Below, one piece after another: positions 35,397 through 44,952 of a DNA stretch of 64,000 nt (the first letter of the stretch is position 1; the number at the start of each line of letters is the position of its first letter). Both the position numbers and the translations under genes were made by a program. The stretch comes from CAZOJJ01 sp964580105 (GTDB taxonomy: Bacteria; Bacteroidota; Rhodothermia; Rhodothermales; Rubricoccaceae), in NCBI GenBank assembly GCA_964580105.1, contig CAZOJJ010000002.1, positions 62,001 through 126,000 of the forward strand, read 5' to 3'. Under the pieces are notes generated by a model, which did not search any database, was not told the origin of the DNA, and worked only from the letters and a program-made list of their open reading frames with translations.

Positions 35397-36422
35397 GTGT
35401 CCCGCGCCGTTCTCTCGCTCGTCTTCGCGGTTCTGCTGGCGGCAGGCTGCGTCGGCGATCCGCCCCGTGACAACCCGTTCGACCCGCTCGCGGACAACTT
35501 CCGGGACGAAGGGACCGTCACCGGCACCGTCACCCGGTTCTACTCGCCCGAGGGCATCGGGGGCGCGCGCGTGCACCTGATCCCGCTGGACACCACCGGC
35601 GTGGCCGAGCATGTGCTGCAGGCGGGGCCCGACGGCCGCTTTACGGCGGCCGGCCTCTCCACCGGGCGCTACGCCGTCGTCGCCGAGGCCGAGGGCTTCG
35701 CCCCCGCCGCGGACACCGTGGAGGTCACGCTGGGCACGCAGGCCCAGGCCGAGGGCCTCGCCCTCGACGGCCTCCCGGTAGTGACCGAGCAGGCGGTGCG
35801 CACGGCGTACATCGAGCGATGGTGGCCGCCCGACCCCCTCGAAAACCTCATCGTAGAGGTGACGGTCTCCGACCCCGACGGCCTCGGCGACGTGGACCGC
35901 GTGGCGGTGTCCGTGCCCGAACTGGGGTTTGCCGATACGCTCTGGGCGGTGCCCGGCGCGCCGGCTCGGTACGCGCGCACGTTCGCCCGCCCCGAACTGG
36001 GGCACCCGCTCTCAGCGTTTCTCGGGAAAGCCGTGCGGGTCGCCGTCACCGACCGGGCCGGGGCGACCGAATTTGCGCCGGGTGTGCAGGTTATGCGCAT
36101 CGTGGACACCTTCCCGCAACCCCTCGCGCCGGGGCGCGAAGGGGATACGACCGTGGGGCCGACGCCGCTGCTCACCTGGATTCCACTCGTCCTGCCCTAC
36201 CCTTTCACGTACACCGTCGAGATTGTGCTCGTCCCGGCGCCCAACCAGCAGGTGCTGGTGGAGACGTTTTCGGGGCTGCCGCCCACGCAGACGGAGCTCC
36301 AGGTCACGGAGCCGCTGGACAACGGGTCGTACTTCTGGCTCCTCTCGGTCGTGGACGACTTCGGCAACCGGAGCCAGGCGCGCAGCGCGCCGTTCACCGT
36401 CGTAGGCAGCCCGGCGCCGTAA
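35397..36422 (+). CDS. Lipoprotein with carboxypeptidase-regulatory-like domain
   Basis: 341 residues from GTG 35397. The lipobox is LLAAGC. Next comes a beta-sandwich domain (about 40-120; EGTVTGTVTRFYSPEGIGGARVHL has the carboxypeptidase-regulatory look), then Ig-like strands. It is a surface or periplasmic lipoprotein of unknown role. The GTG was preferred because it puts the lipobox 20 residues in. Confidence 0.72.
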   Translation: MSRAVLSLVFAVLLAAGCVGDPPRDNPFDPLADNFRDEGTVTGTVTRFYSPEGIGGARVHLIPLDTTGVAEHVLQAGPDGRFTAAGLSTGRYAVVAEAEGFAPAADTVEVTLGTQAQAEGLALDGLPVVTEQAVRTAYIERWWPPDPLENLIVEVTVSDPDGLGDVDRVAVSVPELGFADTLWAVPGAPARYARTFARPELGHPLSAFLGKAVRVAVTDRAGATEFAPGVQVMRIVDTFPQPLAPGREGDTTVGPTPLLTWIPLVLPYPFTYTVEIVLVPAPNQQVLVETFSGLPPTQTELQVTEPLDNGSYFWLLSVVDDFGNRSQARSAPFTVVGSPAP

Positions 36423-36473
36423 CGGAACGCGACTTGCGACCCGGCTGCGTCTGACCTCCAGCCGAAGGCTCCC

Positions 36474-37994
<1,521 letters not shown>

Positions 37995-38042
37995 GAGGCC
38001 GGTAAGGGCATACGTGCGTACGCGGGTAGGGGAGTAGCGCTT

Positions 38043-39947
38043 TTGAGACGACGGCCGTCCGCCCCACGTTCTTACGTTGCCGTCCTCGTACGCGCCGACA
38101 CGCTCTCCCGCGCCGCCATCCCCTCGCACGCCACGATAGCAGGCATCCGGCCCTTCGCCGAACTGGCACGCGGCGCGGCGGCCGTCGTCTACAAGGGCTA
38201 CGACCCCGGCCGGGGGGCGGTGCTGCTCAAGGTGCTCACGGCCGAGGCGGCCGAGGACCCCGCCCTCGTAGCCTGGCTGGAGCAGGAGGCCGCCGCCGTC
38301 GCCGCCGTCGCGCATCCCAACGTGGTGGCGCTGTTCGCTTCCGGGCGCGAGGACGGGCGGCCCTACCTCGTGGCCGAGTTCGTCGAGGGGCTGAGCCTGG
38401 AGGCGGCGCTGGCGGCGCACGGGGCGCTCCCGCCCGAGCTGACGGCGTACGTCGCCGCCGAGACGGCGCGCGGCCTCGGGGCGGCTCACGCGGCCGGCGT
38501 GCTCCACCGCGACCTCAAGCCGGCCAACGTGCTCCTCGGCTACGACGGCCAGGTGAAGTTGACCGATTTCGGCCTCGCCACGCGCATCGACGCGGTCGGC
38601 AGGCCCGACGGGGCAGCGGAGGTGCGGGGGACGCCGGGCTACCTCGCCCCCGAAACCGTCTGTGGCCGGCCGGCCGGCCCCGCCGCCGACCTCTTCGCCC
38701 TCGGCGCCACGCTGGCCGAGATGCTCACGGGCCGTCCCGCCTTCCCGGCGCCGACGGCCTCGGCCGCCCTCGACGCGGCGCTGCACCACGACCCACTCCC
38801 GCCGCTCCGCGCCGACCCCCGCTTCCCGGCCGGGCTCGTCGACGTCGTGCAGGGGCTGCTGGCGAAAGACCCGGCCGAGCGGCCGGCGGAGGCGCAGATC
38901 GCTGCGGTTGACCTCGATACCTACCGGGCGATCCCGGGGACCGGCTTCCGCGCGGACGCCGACGCCCTCGCCGCCTTCCTCGCCGATCCCGACGCCTACC
39001 GCGCCGCGCGTCCGGTGACGCCCCAGGTGCTCGGCCTTCCCCCGCCGGTCGCCGAGCCGGCGGGGCCCGTGCTGCCGGTGGCGCCGGACGCCCCGCCGAT
39101 GCCGCCGGCATCGGCGCGTTCGGTTCGTCGCGGCGTCCGGGCAGGCGCGGCCGTGCTGGGCCTGCTCGTCACGGCGGCCCTCGTCGTAGTCGCTCTGCAA
39201 TCGATCCGCGAGCGGCCGTCCGATCCCATCGAGGGCGAGCGCCTCGCCACGGCCGACGGCGCCCGCCTCGACGGCACCGCCGAGGCACTCGTGCCCTCCG
39301 ACACCCTGCGGGCCGAGGCAGTCTCCGACGAGCCCGCCGAGGAGCCTGTGGACGAGGAGCCGCCGGACGAGGAGCCCGTAGACGGGCCGCCGGAGCGCGA
39401 GCCCGAGCCGGTGGCCGAACGCCCGCCGCCGGCCCCGGAGCCCGCCGAGAATCCGCCGACGCGGACGTCCGGGACGGCCTCGCCGACCACCGGCACCCTC
39501 GTCGTGACGGTGCAGCCGTGGGCGCAGGTGCTCGTTGACGGCCGCGAGGTGGGGGAGGGGCAGCTGGTGGACGTGGGCACGCTCTCGGCCGGGACGCACC
39601 GCGTGGTCCTCCACCACCCCGACTTCCCGGAGTACAGCACGACGGTGACCGTCGCCCCCGGTGGGGCGGAACGGCTCCCCGTCTCGCTCTGGGCGCTCGT
39701 CGAGAACCTCACGGTCCTGGCGCATCCCTACGCCGAGGTCGTCATCGGCGGCCGCTCCTACGGGACCGTGTACGGAACCGCTTCGGGGCAGCGGCGGGCC
39801 ATCCTGCTCCGGCCGGGCAGCCACACGCTGGAGCTGCGGCACCCCATCCTCGGGACCTACACCACCTCGGTCTCGGCGCAGGCCGGCCGGGCGCGGACGC
39901 TCTCGTTCAATCTGCTCCAGCTGCTCGGCGACGCGGACGGATCGTGA
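38043..39947 (+). CDS. Ser/Thr protein kinase with transmembrane helix and PEGA-like repeats
   Basis: 634 residues from a TTG start (no better start is seen). The kinase domain (about 35-290) has VLLKVL (ATP Lys), VLHRDLKPANVLL, LTDFGLATR and GTPGYLAPE; the glycine loop is ARGAAAVVY, so weakly conserved. A transmembrane helix follows at about 365-385, then an acidic/Pro linker and two PEGA-like beta domains (about 480-625; VQPWAQVLVDGREVGEG, HPYAEVVIGGRSYG). It likely senses a cell-envelope signal and phosphorylates cytoplasmic targets. Confidence 0.88.
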   Translation: MRRRPSAPRSYVAVLVRADTLSRAAIPSHATIAGIRPFAELARGAAAVVYKGYDPGRGAVLLKVLTAEAAEDPALVAWLEQEAAAVAAVAHPNVVALFASGREDGRPYLVAEFVEGLSLEAALAAHGALPPELTAYVAAETARGLGAAHAAGVLHRDLKPANVLLGYDGQVKLTDFGLATRIDAVGRPDGAAEVRGTPGYLAPETVCGRPAGPAADLFALGATLAEMLTGRPAFPAPTASAALDAALHHDPLPPLRADPRFPAGLVDVVQGLLAKDPAERPAEAQIAAVDLDTYRAIPGTGFRADADALAAFLADPDAYRAARPVTPQVLGLPPPVAEPAGPVLPVAPDAPPMPPASARSVRRGVRAGAAVLGLLVTAALVVVALQSIRERPSDPIEGERLATADGARLDGTAEALVPSDTLRAEAVSDEPAEEPVDEEPPDEEPVDGPPEREPEPVAERPPPAPEPAENPPTRTSGTASPTTGTLVVTVQPWAQVLVDGREVGEGQLVDVGTLSAGTHRVVLHHPDFPEYSTTVTVAPGGAERLPVSLWALVENLTVLAHPYAEVVIGGRSYGTVYGTASGQRRAILLRPGSHTLELRHPILGTYTTSVSAQAGRARTLSFNLLQLLGDADGS

Positions 39948-39998
39948 AACGGCATGCCCCTTGCGGAAGCAGGGGGCGAACGGGTACACTCCAACACC

Positions 39999-41213
39999 AT
40001 GCACTCCCCACGGCTCCTCCTCGTCCTCGTCCTCGTCCTCGGAGCGGGCCCGGTTGCCCGGGCCCAGCCGTCCTGGGTCGCGGTCGCCCCGATGCCTACG
40101 CCCCGCGCGTACGCCGCCGTTGCCGTGCTCCACGGCAAGATCTACGTCATGGGTGGGCAGGGGGCCAGCGGCGCGCCGCTCGGCGTCGTCGAGCGCTACG
40201 ACCCCGCGACCAACCAGTGGGAGACCGTATCGAGCCTGCGCGAGCGGCGTTTCAGCGCCGCCGCGGCGACGTACGGCGGCAGCATCCTGCTCATCGGCGG
40301 GCGCGACGAGGACGGGAAGACGACCGATGCCGTCGAGCAGTACGACGTCGGCGACGACGACTGGGACTCGTTCGACGACCTGGGCGACGAGCGCGAAGGG
40401 CTCGCCGCCTTCGTGGTGGGCGGGTACGTCTACGCCTTCGGCGGCTCGGACGAGAACGGCAATCTGCGTAAGGACTGCGAATACTACGCCGGGGACGACT
40501 GGTACCCGTACGTCACCTGGACCCTCGGCGTCCCGCGCGCCGCCTTCGCCGCCGCGCCGATCGACGACGGGGTGCTGGTCTTCGGCGGCTACAGCATCTT
40601 CGGGCCCGAGCCCGACGTCGAGTTCTACGTGCCGAACGAAGGAGGGGACGAGCGAGCGCCGCTGCCGGAGCCGCGCGGCGGCCTCGCGGGCGTGGCGGGC
40701 AACGGCCGCGTGTACGCCATCGGCGGCGAGAACGCGGCCGGCCAGGCCGTCGCCCGGGTGGACGTGTACGACCCCGTGGCCGACGCCTGGCAGGCTGGAA
40801 CCCCGCTCCCGGCCGGGCGCAAGGGCGCCGTCGCCGCGGAGGTGAACGGCACCCTCTACGTCTTCGGCGGACGCACCGACGGCGGCGCGCTGGCGACGAC
40901 GAGCCTGTCGATGGCCCTCGGAACGGCAACGGGGCCGGCGGTGCCGGCGGCGGCCTTCGACCTCGTCCTCGACGGTCCCAACCCCCTCCGGGATCGCGCC
41001 CGGCTGACGCTCGCGCTCGACCGCCCCATGACGGCGCAGGTGGCCGTCTACGATGCGCTCGGCCGCCGCGTCGCCCTCCTCCACGACGGGCCGCTGGGAG
41101 CCGGGCAGCATGCGCTGGTGTGGGAGGCCGCCGGCCTTCCGGCCGGGGCGTACCTCGTCCGGGCCACGGCCGGGGGCGAACGGGTCGTCCAGCGGCTCAC
41201 GGTCGTGAGGTAG
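39999..41213 (+). CDS. Secreted kelch-repeat protein with type IX sorting domain
   Basis: 404 residues. Signal peptide (about 1-22, ending GPVARA). At least five kelch repeats: KIYVMGGQGASG, GGSILLIGGRDEDG, GYVYAFGGSDENG, RVYAIGGENAAG and TLYVFGGRTDGG, the blades of a beta-propeller. The C-terminal ~85 residues (LDGPNPLRDRARLTLALDRP, DALGRRVALLHDG) are the type A T9SS sorting domain, so the protein is exported through PorSS and anchored or released. Confidence 0.88.
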   Translation: MHSPRLLLVLVLVLGAGPVARAQPSWVAVAPMPTPRAYAAVAVLHGKIYVMGGQGASGAPLGVVERYDPATNQWETVSSLRERRFSAAAATYGGSILLIGGRDEDGKTTDAVEQYDVGDDDWDSFDDLGDEREGLAAFVVGGYVYAFGGSDENGNLRKDCEYYAGDDWYPYVTWTLGVPRAAFAAAPIDDGVLVFGGYSIFGPEPDVEFYVPNEGGDERAPLPEPRGGLAGVAGNGRVYAIGGENAAGQAVARVDVYDPVADAWQAGTPLPAGRKGAVAAEVNGTLYVFGGRTDGGALATTSLSMALGTATGPAVPAAAFDLVLDGPNPLRDRARLTLALDRPMTAQVAVYDALGRRVALLHDGPLGAGQHALVWEAAGLPAGAYLVRATAGGERVVQRLTVVR

Positions 41214-41225
41214 CGGAGGTAGCGC

Positions 41226-42044
41226 ATGCACCGACGCGGGCGCCGAGCGGCGTGGGTACATCGGGCCGTCCTGGGCGCGCTGGCGCTGCTGGCGGCGGCG
41301 GCGCAGGCCCAGCCGACGGCCCAGCCGACGCCCGGCCCGGCCGAGGTTCTAGCGCGCATCGAGGCGGCGTACGCGGGCTTCGAGTACGCCGAGGCCGAAA
41401 CCCTCGCGTGGGAGGCGCTCGACGAGTACGAGGGGTTCGCCCCCGATCAGCTCGTCCGCATCCACACCACGCTGGCGCTGATCCTCTACGCGCGCGGCGA
41501 CGAGCGTGAGGCGGGCGACCAGTTCCGCGCCGCCCTCTCCCTCGCACCGGACCTCACGCTCGACCCGCTCCTCGTCTCGCCGACGGCGCTGGCGTTCTTC
41601 GAGAACGTCAAGGCGGCGCGCGTCGAGGAGCCCGCCTCGGGGACCGTCATCCGGTACGTCTCCGTGGCCGACGTCCGGCCCGCGGCGACGTGGCGCTCGG
41701 CGGTGGTGCCCGGCTGGGGGCAGCGGTACAAGGGCGAGACGGCCAAGGGCTGGGTGCTCACCGGCCTGTGGGCGACGACCCTCGCCGCCGGGACGGCGGC
41801 CCACCTCCGCTACCGACAGCTCCGCGGCGAGTATGCTACCCTGCAGGGGGACGAAGCCTCCGAGTTCTGGGAGTCGGAGGTGCGCCCCTGGTACAAGCTC
41901 CGCGGCTGGCTCTTCGTCGGCGCCGCCGCCGTCACGGCCTACGCCGCGGGCGACGCGCTCCTCACGGGCGGGCCGTCGGTGGCGTCGGGATCCTTCGACG
42001 TAGCACCGACGCTGGGCGGCGTGCACCTCCGCTACCGCTTCTGA
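41226..42044 (+). CDS. Membrane protein with tetratricopeptide-like N-terminus
   Basis: 272 residues with a signal peptide (ending AAAQAQ), a helical TPR-like part (about 40-110; EYAEAETLAWEALDEYEGF), then ATWRSAVVPGWGQRYKGE, the proline-tryptophan-glycine motif of DUF5683-like proteins, and two transmembrane helices. It starts 12 bases after the kelch gene. Function unknown. Confidence 0.7.
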   Translation: MHRRGRRAAWVHRAVLGALALLAAAAQAQPTAQPTPGPAEVLARIEAAYAGFEYAEAETLAWEALDEYEGFAPDQLVRIHTTLALILYARGDEREAGDQFRAALSLAPDLTLDPLLVSPTALAFFENVKAARVEEPASGTVIRYVSVADVRPAATWRSAVVPGWGQRYKGETAKGWVLTGLWATTLAAGTAAHLRYRQLRGEYATLQGDEASEFWESEVRPWYKLRGWLFVGAAAVTAYAAGDALLTGGPSVASGSFDVAPTLGGVHLRYRF

Positions 42045-42374
42045 AGGGCTGGCGGGACTGTGCAGCGGGTGCGCGTCGCTGTGCAGGGGATGCAGGTGAG
42101 CGCGGAGGCCGTAGCCGTCGTGTGGGTCTCCCTGCGTCGGTGCGGCTGTGGGAGGATTGGCACCGTTTTAGGAAGGAGCGCCGCCGAGGAGAGAGTGCGC
42201 GGTGGGGCGCCCGATGTGGATCGGCCCTGCCGCGCACCCGCCTCACCTCCGGCCGCTTCGTCGCCGCCGGAGGTCGGGCGGCCCGGCCGCTGGCGAGCGG
42301 CGATGTGCACAGTTTGTGCATGGCCTGCGCGCCTTCTTGCTCACGCCGATGCGTTCGGCCCCACCCTTTTCCCG
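42045..42374. other. Non-coding gap, nothing definite
   Basis: 330 bases with no supported ORF or terminator. It holds a short TGTGCACAGTTTGTGCA near 42303 with partial dyad symmetry, just upstream of the next gene. Confidence 0.4.
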
Positions 42375-43622
42375 ATGACCCTCGGTACCTGTCTCCGCCT
42401 CGTCGCCGTCTTCGTCCTGCTGGCGCCCGCCGCGCTGGCCCAGACGCTGCCCTTCGCCGCCCCATGGGTCGGTTACGACGCCGGCTCCAGCGCCTTCCCC
42501 GGCAACCCCGATCCCTACGAGCGCGACGGCTACGCCATCGCCTCGGCCGACCTCGACGGCGACGGCGACGTGGACGTGGTCGTCGCCAACTACGACTACG
42601 CCGCGCCCGGCGGCACCGACGGCTCCTCCGGCTTCGCCGTCCTCTTCAACGAGGGCGACGGCGTCTTCGGCGAGCCCGTCCACTACACCTTCACCACGAA
42701 GGGCTCCTTCGACGTTGTCGTGGGCGACTTCGATGAGGACGGGCACCCCGACCTCGCCCTCCCCAACTCCGGCCGGATTCTGGGCGAGGACGGCAACACC
42801 GTCGTCCTCTTCCGCAACGACGGCACCGGCGCCTTCGCGCTGGCCGGCGAGTTCCTCGTCGGGGAGCGACCGGTGACGCTGGCCGTGGGCGACCTCGACG
42901 GCGACGGCCACCTCGACCTCGCCACGGCCAACTCCGGCCGGGACGACACCGGCCGCGAGACGATGAGCGTGCTCTGGGGCGCGGGCGACGGCGCCTTCTC
43001 CCCGGCGGAGACCTACTACGCGCCGTACTCGCCCGACCTCATGGGCACGACGGGCATCCAGGTCGGAGACGCCGACGGCGACGGCGACCTCGACCTCATG
43101 GTGACGACCGTCGCGAACGGCGTCGCGATGTACTACAACGACGGGGCGCGCGGCTTCGACTTCGCCCACCGCCTCGGGATCTACTGGCGCCCGTTCGACC
43201 CCTACTTCGCCGACTTCGACGGCGACGCCGTGCCCGACCTCGCCACGCTCGTGTCGGCGCCGGGCGGGCTCGACCAACTGGCCCTCCTGCCCGGTCTCGC
43301 CGGTGCCATCCCGACGGCGCACGAGGACGGCACGCCGGACGTGCCCGTCGCTGAGCTGCCGGACGGCTACGCGATGTCCGCCGGCTATCCCAACCCGTTC
43401 AACCCACAGGCTCGCCTCACCCTCCAGCTCACCGAGGCACAGCAGGTCACGGTGTTCGACGCGCTGGGCCGCCGCGTGGCCGTGCTCCACGACGGGATGC
43501 TCGCGGCCGAGACGGCACACCCGTTCACGCTCGACGGGGCGGCGTTGCCGAGCGGGCTCTACGTCGTCCGCGCCGTCGGCGAGGCGTTCACGGCCAGCCG
43601 GGTGGCGACGCTGCTGAAGTAG
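42375..43622 (+). CDS. Secreted FG-GAP/VCBS-repeat protein with type IX sorting domain
   Basis: 415 residues. Signal peptide (about 1-22, PAALAQ). Several calcium-binding FG-GAP motifs: ASADLDGDGDVDVVVANYDY, VVGDFDEDGHPDLALPNSG, AVGDLDGDGHLDLATANSG and VGDADGDGDLDLMVT. These form a seven-bladed integrin-like propeller. The sorting domain is AGYPNPFNPQARLTLQLTE with FDALGRRVAVLHDGML. A typical type IX cargo protein. Confidence 0.9.
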   Translation: MTLGTCLRLVAVFVLLAPAALAQTLPFAAPWVGYDAGSSAFPGNPDPYERDGYAIASADLDGDGDVDVVVANYDYAAPGGTDGSSGFAVLFNEGDGVFGEPVHYTFTTKGSFDVVVGDFDEDGHPDLALPNSGRILGEDGNTVVLFRNDGTGAFALAGEFLVGERPVTLAVGDLDGDGHLDLATANSGRDDTGRETMSVLWGAGDGAFSPAETYYAPYSPDLMGTTGIQVGDADGDGDLDLMVTTVANGVAMYYNDGARGFDFAHRLGIYWRPFDPYFADFDGDAVPDLATLVSAPGGLDQLALLPGLAGAIPTAHEDGTPDVPVAELPDGYAMSAGYPNPFNPQARLTLQLTEAQQVTVFDALGRRVAVLHDGMLAAETAHPFTLDGAALPSGLYVVRAVGEAFTASRVATLLK

Positions 43623-43681
43623 CCCTCCCGAAGTGTTCGGGATCCGCCGGCCTACGCAGGGTCCGGCGGATCCCGAGGCTA

Positions 43682-43828
43682 CGCCACGGTGAGGGTGGGC
43701 GCCACCGTCACGCCGTGTTCGATGGAGTCGCGCATAGGGGAGTGGCCCCACCCCAGCTCCACCATCTGGCGGAGGGTGGCCCCGTCCGCCTCGCCGGCCT
43801 CGGGGTGCTGCTTGAGCGCCTCGAGCAT
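43682..43828 (-). pseudogene. Possible C-terminal gene remnant (48 codons)
   Basis: A short minus-strand reading frame (MLEALKQHPEAGEADGATLR ... ending TVAPTLTVA) that looks coding (natural codon use, helix-like start) but is too short for a known protein. It ends abruptly where the plus-strand remnant begins, so it is probably the 3' end of a lost gene. Family not recognised. Confidence 0.4.
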
Positions 43829-43840
43829 GCCGCCGAGGGC

Positions 43841-44329
43841 CTCTTCTTCCCCGACGTGAACACCGGTTGGGCCGTCGGCGATGCCGGGGCGATCTGGTTC
43901 ACGAACGACGGCGGCACGACGTGGACGCAGCAGCCGAGCGGCGTGGCGGCGGCCTTCAACGCCGTCCACGTCCCGACGAGCGAGGAGGGCTGGGCCGTGG
44001 GCGACGCCGGGGTCATCGTCCCCTTCACGATGGGCACCACCGCCACCGCTTCCGAGGTTGCCCCGACGGGCTTCCACCTCGAGCCGGCCTACCCGAACCC
44101 CTTCAACCCGTCCACGCACCTCCGCTTCTCGCTCGACGCGCCCGGCCCGGTCCGTTTCGCCGTTCACGATGCGCTGGGCAGAGAGGTAGCCCTCCTGGTG
44201 GACGCGCCGCTGACGGCCGGGGCGCACGAGGTCGTCTTCGACGCGGGCCGCCTGCCGAGCGGGCTCTACCTGGCGCGGCTGACGGCCGGGGCGCAGACGC
44301 AGACCCGCACGCTGACGCCCCTGCGGTAG
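43841..44329 (+). pseudogene. 5'-truncated YCF48-like propeller protein with type IX sorting domain
   Basis: From LFFPDVNTGWAVGDAG the frame has two BNR/YCF48-type blades (GAIWFTNDGGTTWTQ, TSEEGWAVGDAGVIV), then AYPNPFNPSTHLRFSLDAPG, a full sorting domain. The usual long N-terminal propeller and signal peptide are missing; the sequence before 43841 belongs to another frame and strand. A real start could be at 43715, but residues 1-40 there look non-coding. Hence the call as a remnant. Confidence 0.68.
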
Positions 44330-44443
44330 GCGTTCCGTGCGTCCGGTGCGGCGCCGAGGACGACCGCCTCGGTGGTTTCGTGAAGGTGGTGGGCGCGGTA
44401 CCGGTCTACGGCGCGAGGTGGCGCGGCCGGGGGGGAAGGCTCG

Positions 44444-44451
44444 TACCTTTC
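44444..44451 (+). promoter_or_regulatory. Candidate -7 element before the lipoprotein gene
   Basis: TACCTTTC, one base off TAnnTTTG, 28 bases before the ATG at 44480. Confidence 0.4.
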
Positions 44452-44479
44452 GCTCTCGATCCGTCATCCCCGACCGCCC

Positions 44480-44950
44480 ATGTCGCTCCGCTCACTCTTC
44501 GCCTTTCTCCTCGCCGCCTGCCTCGTCCTCCCCGCCTGCGACACGGGCGAGGAAGACGCGCTCACGGCCGCCTTCTTCGTCGGTGTCTGGGACCTCACCG
44601 CCACGCGTGACGGCTCCGGCGACCGCACCGCCGAGGCGTTCGACGTCCTCGACGCCTTCGAGGTCACCTTCAACGACGGCGGCGGCTTCTCCCTCCTCGT
44701 CGACCTCGACCAGTCCATCAACGACGAGGGCACGGCGGACACGACCATCCCCGGTGTCTACCAGGTTACCTCCGACGAGCGGCTCGTGCTCCACGTCGGG
44801 GCCATCGCGCCGTCGTTCGAAGTGAGCCGAGAGGGCAACGACCGCGTCGAACTCAGCACGGCTTCCGCCGTCGTCAACCAGGTGCTCGCGGCGGCGAGCG
44901 TGGACCTGGAGCTGACCGGGACCGTCCGGCTCACGCTGGAGCGCCGCTGA
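44480..44950 (+). CDS. Lipoprotein, lipocalin-like
   Basis: 156 residues. Lipobox LVLPAC. The mature part begins FFVGVWDLTA, as in lipocalin-like proteins of Bacteroidota, and continues as beta strands (FEVTFNDGGGFSLLVDL, YQVTSDERLVLHVG). The TonB-receptor gene starts two bases after its stop, so the two are co-transcribed; it may assist ligand capture. Confidence 0.72.
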   Translation: MSLRSLFAFLLAACLVLPACDTGEEDALTAAFFVGVWDLTATRDGSGDRTAEAFDVLDAFEVTFNDGGGFSLLVDLDQSINDEGTADTTIPGVYQVTSDERLVLHVGAIAPSFEVSREGNDRVELSTASAVVNQVLAAASVDLELTGTVRLTLERR

Positions 44951-44952
44951 CG

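Noticed and set aside
43715..43840. N-terminus of the YCF48-like protein
   Set aside because: The translated stretch (VAHRGVAPPQLHHLAEGG) has no propeller pattern and is antisense to the other fragment.
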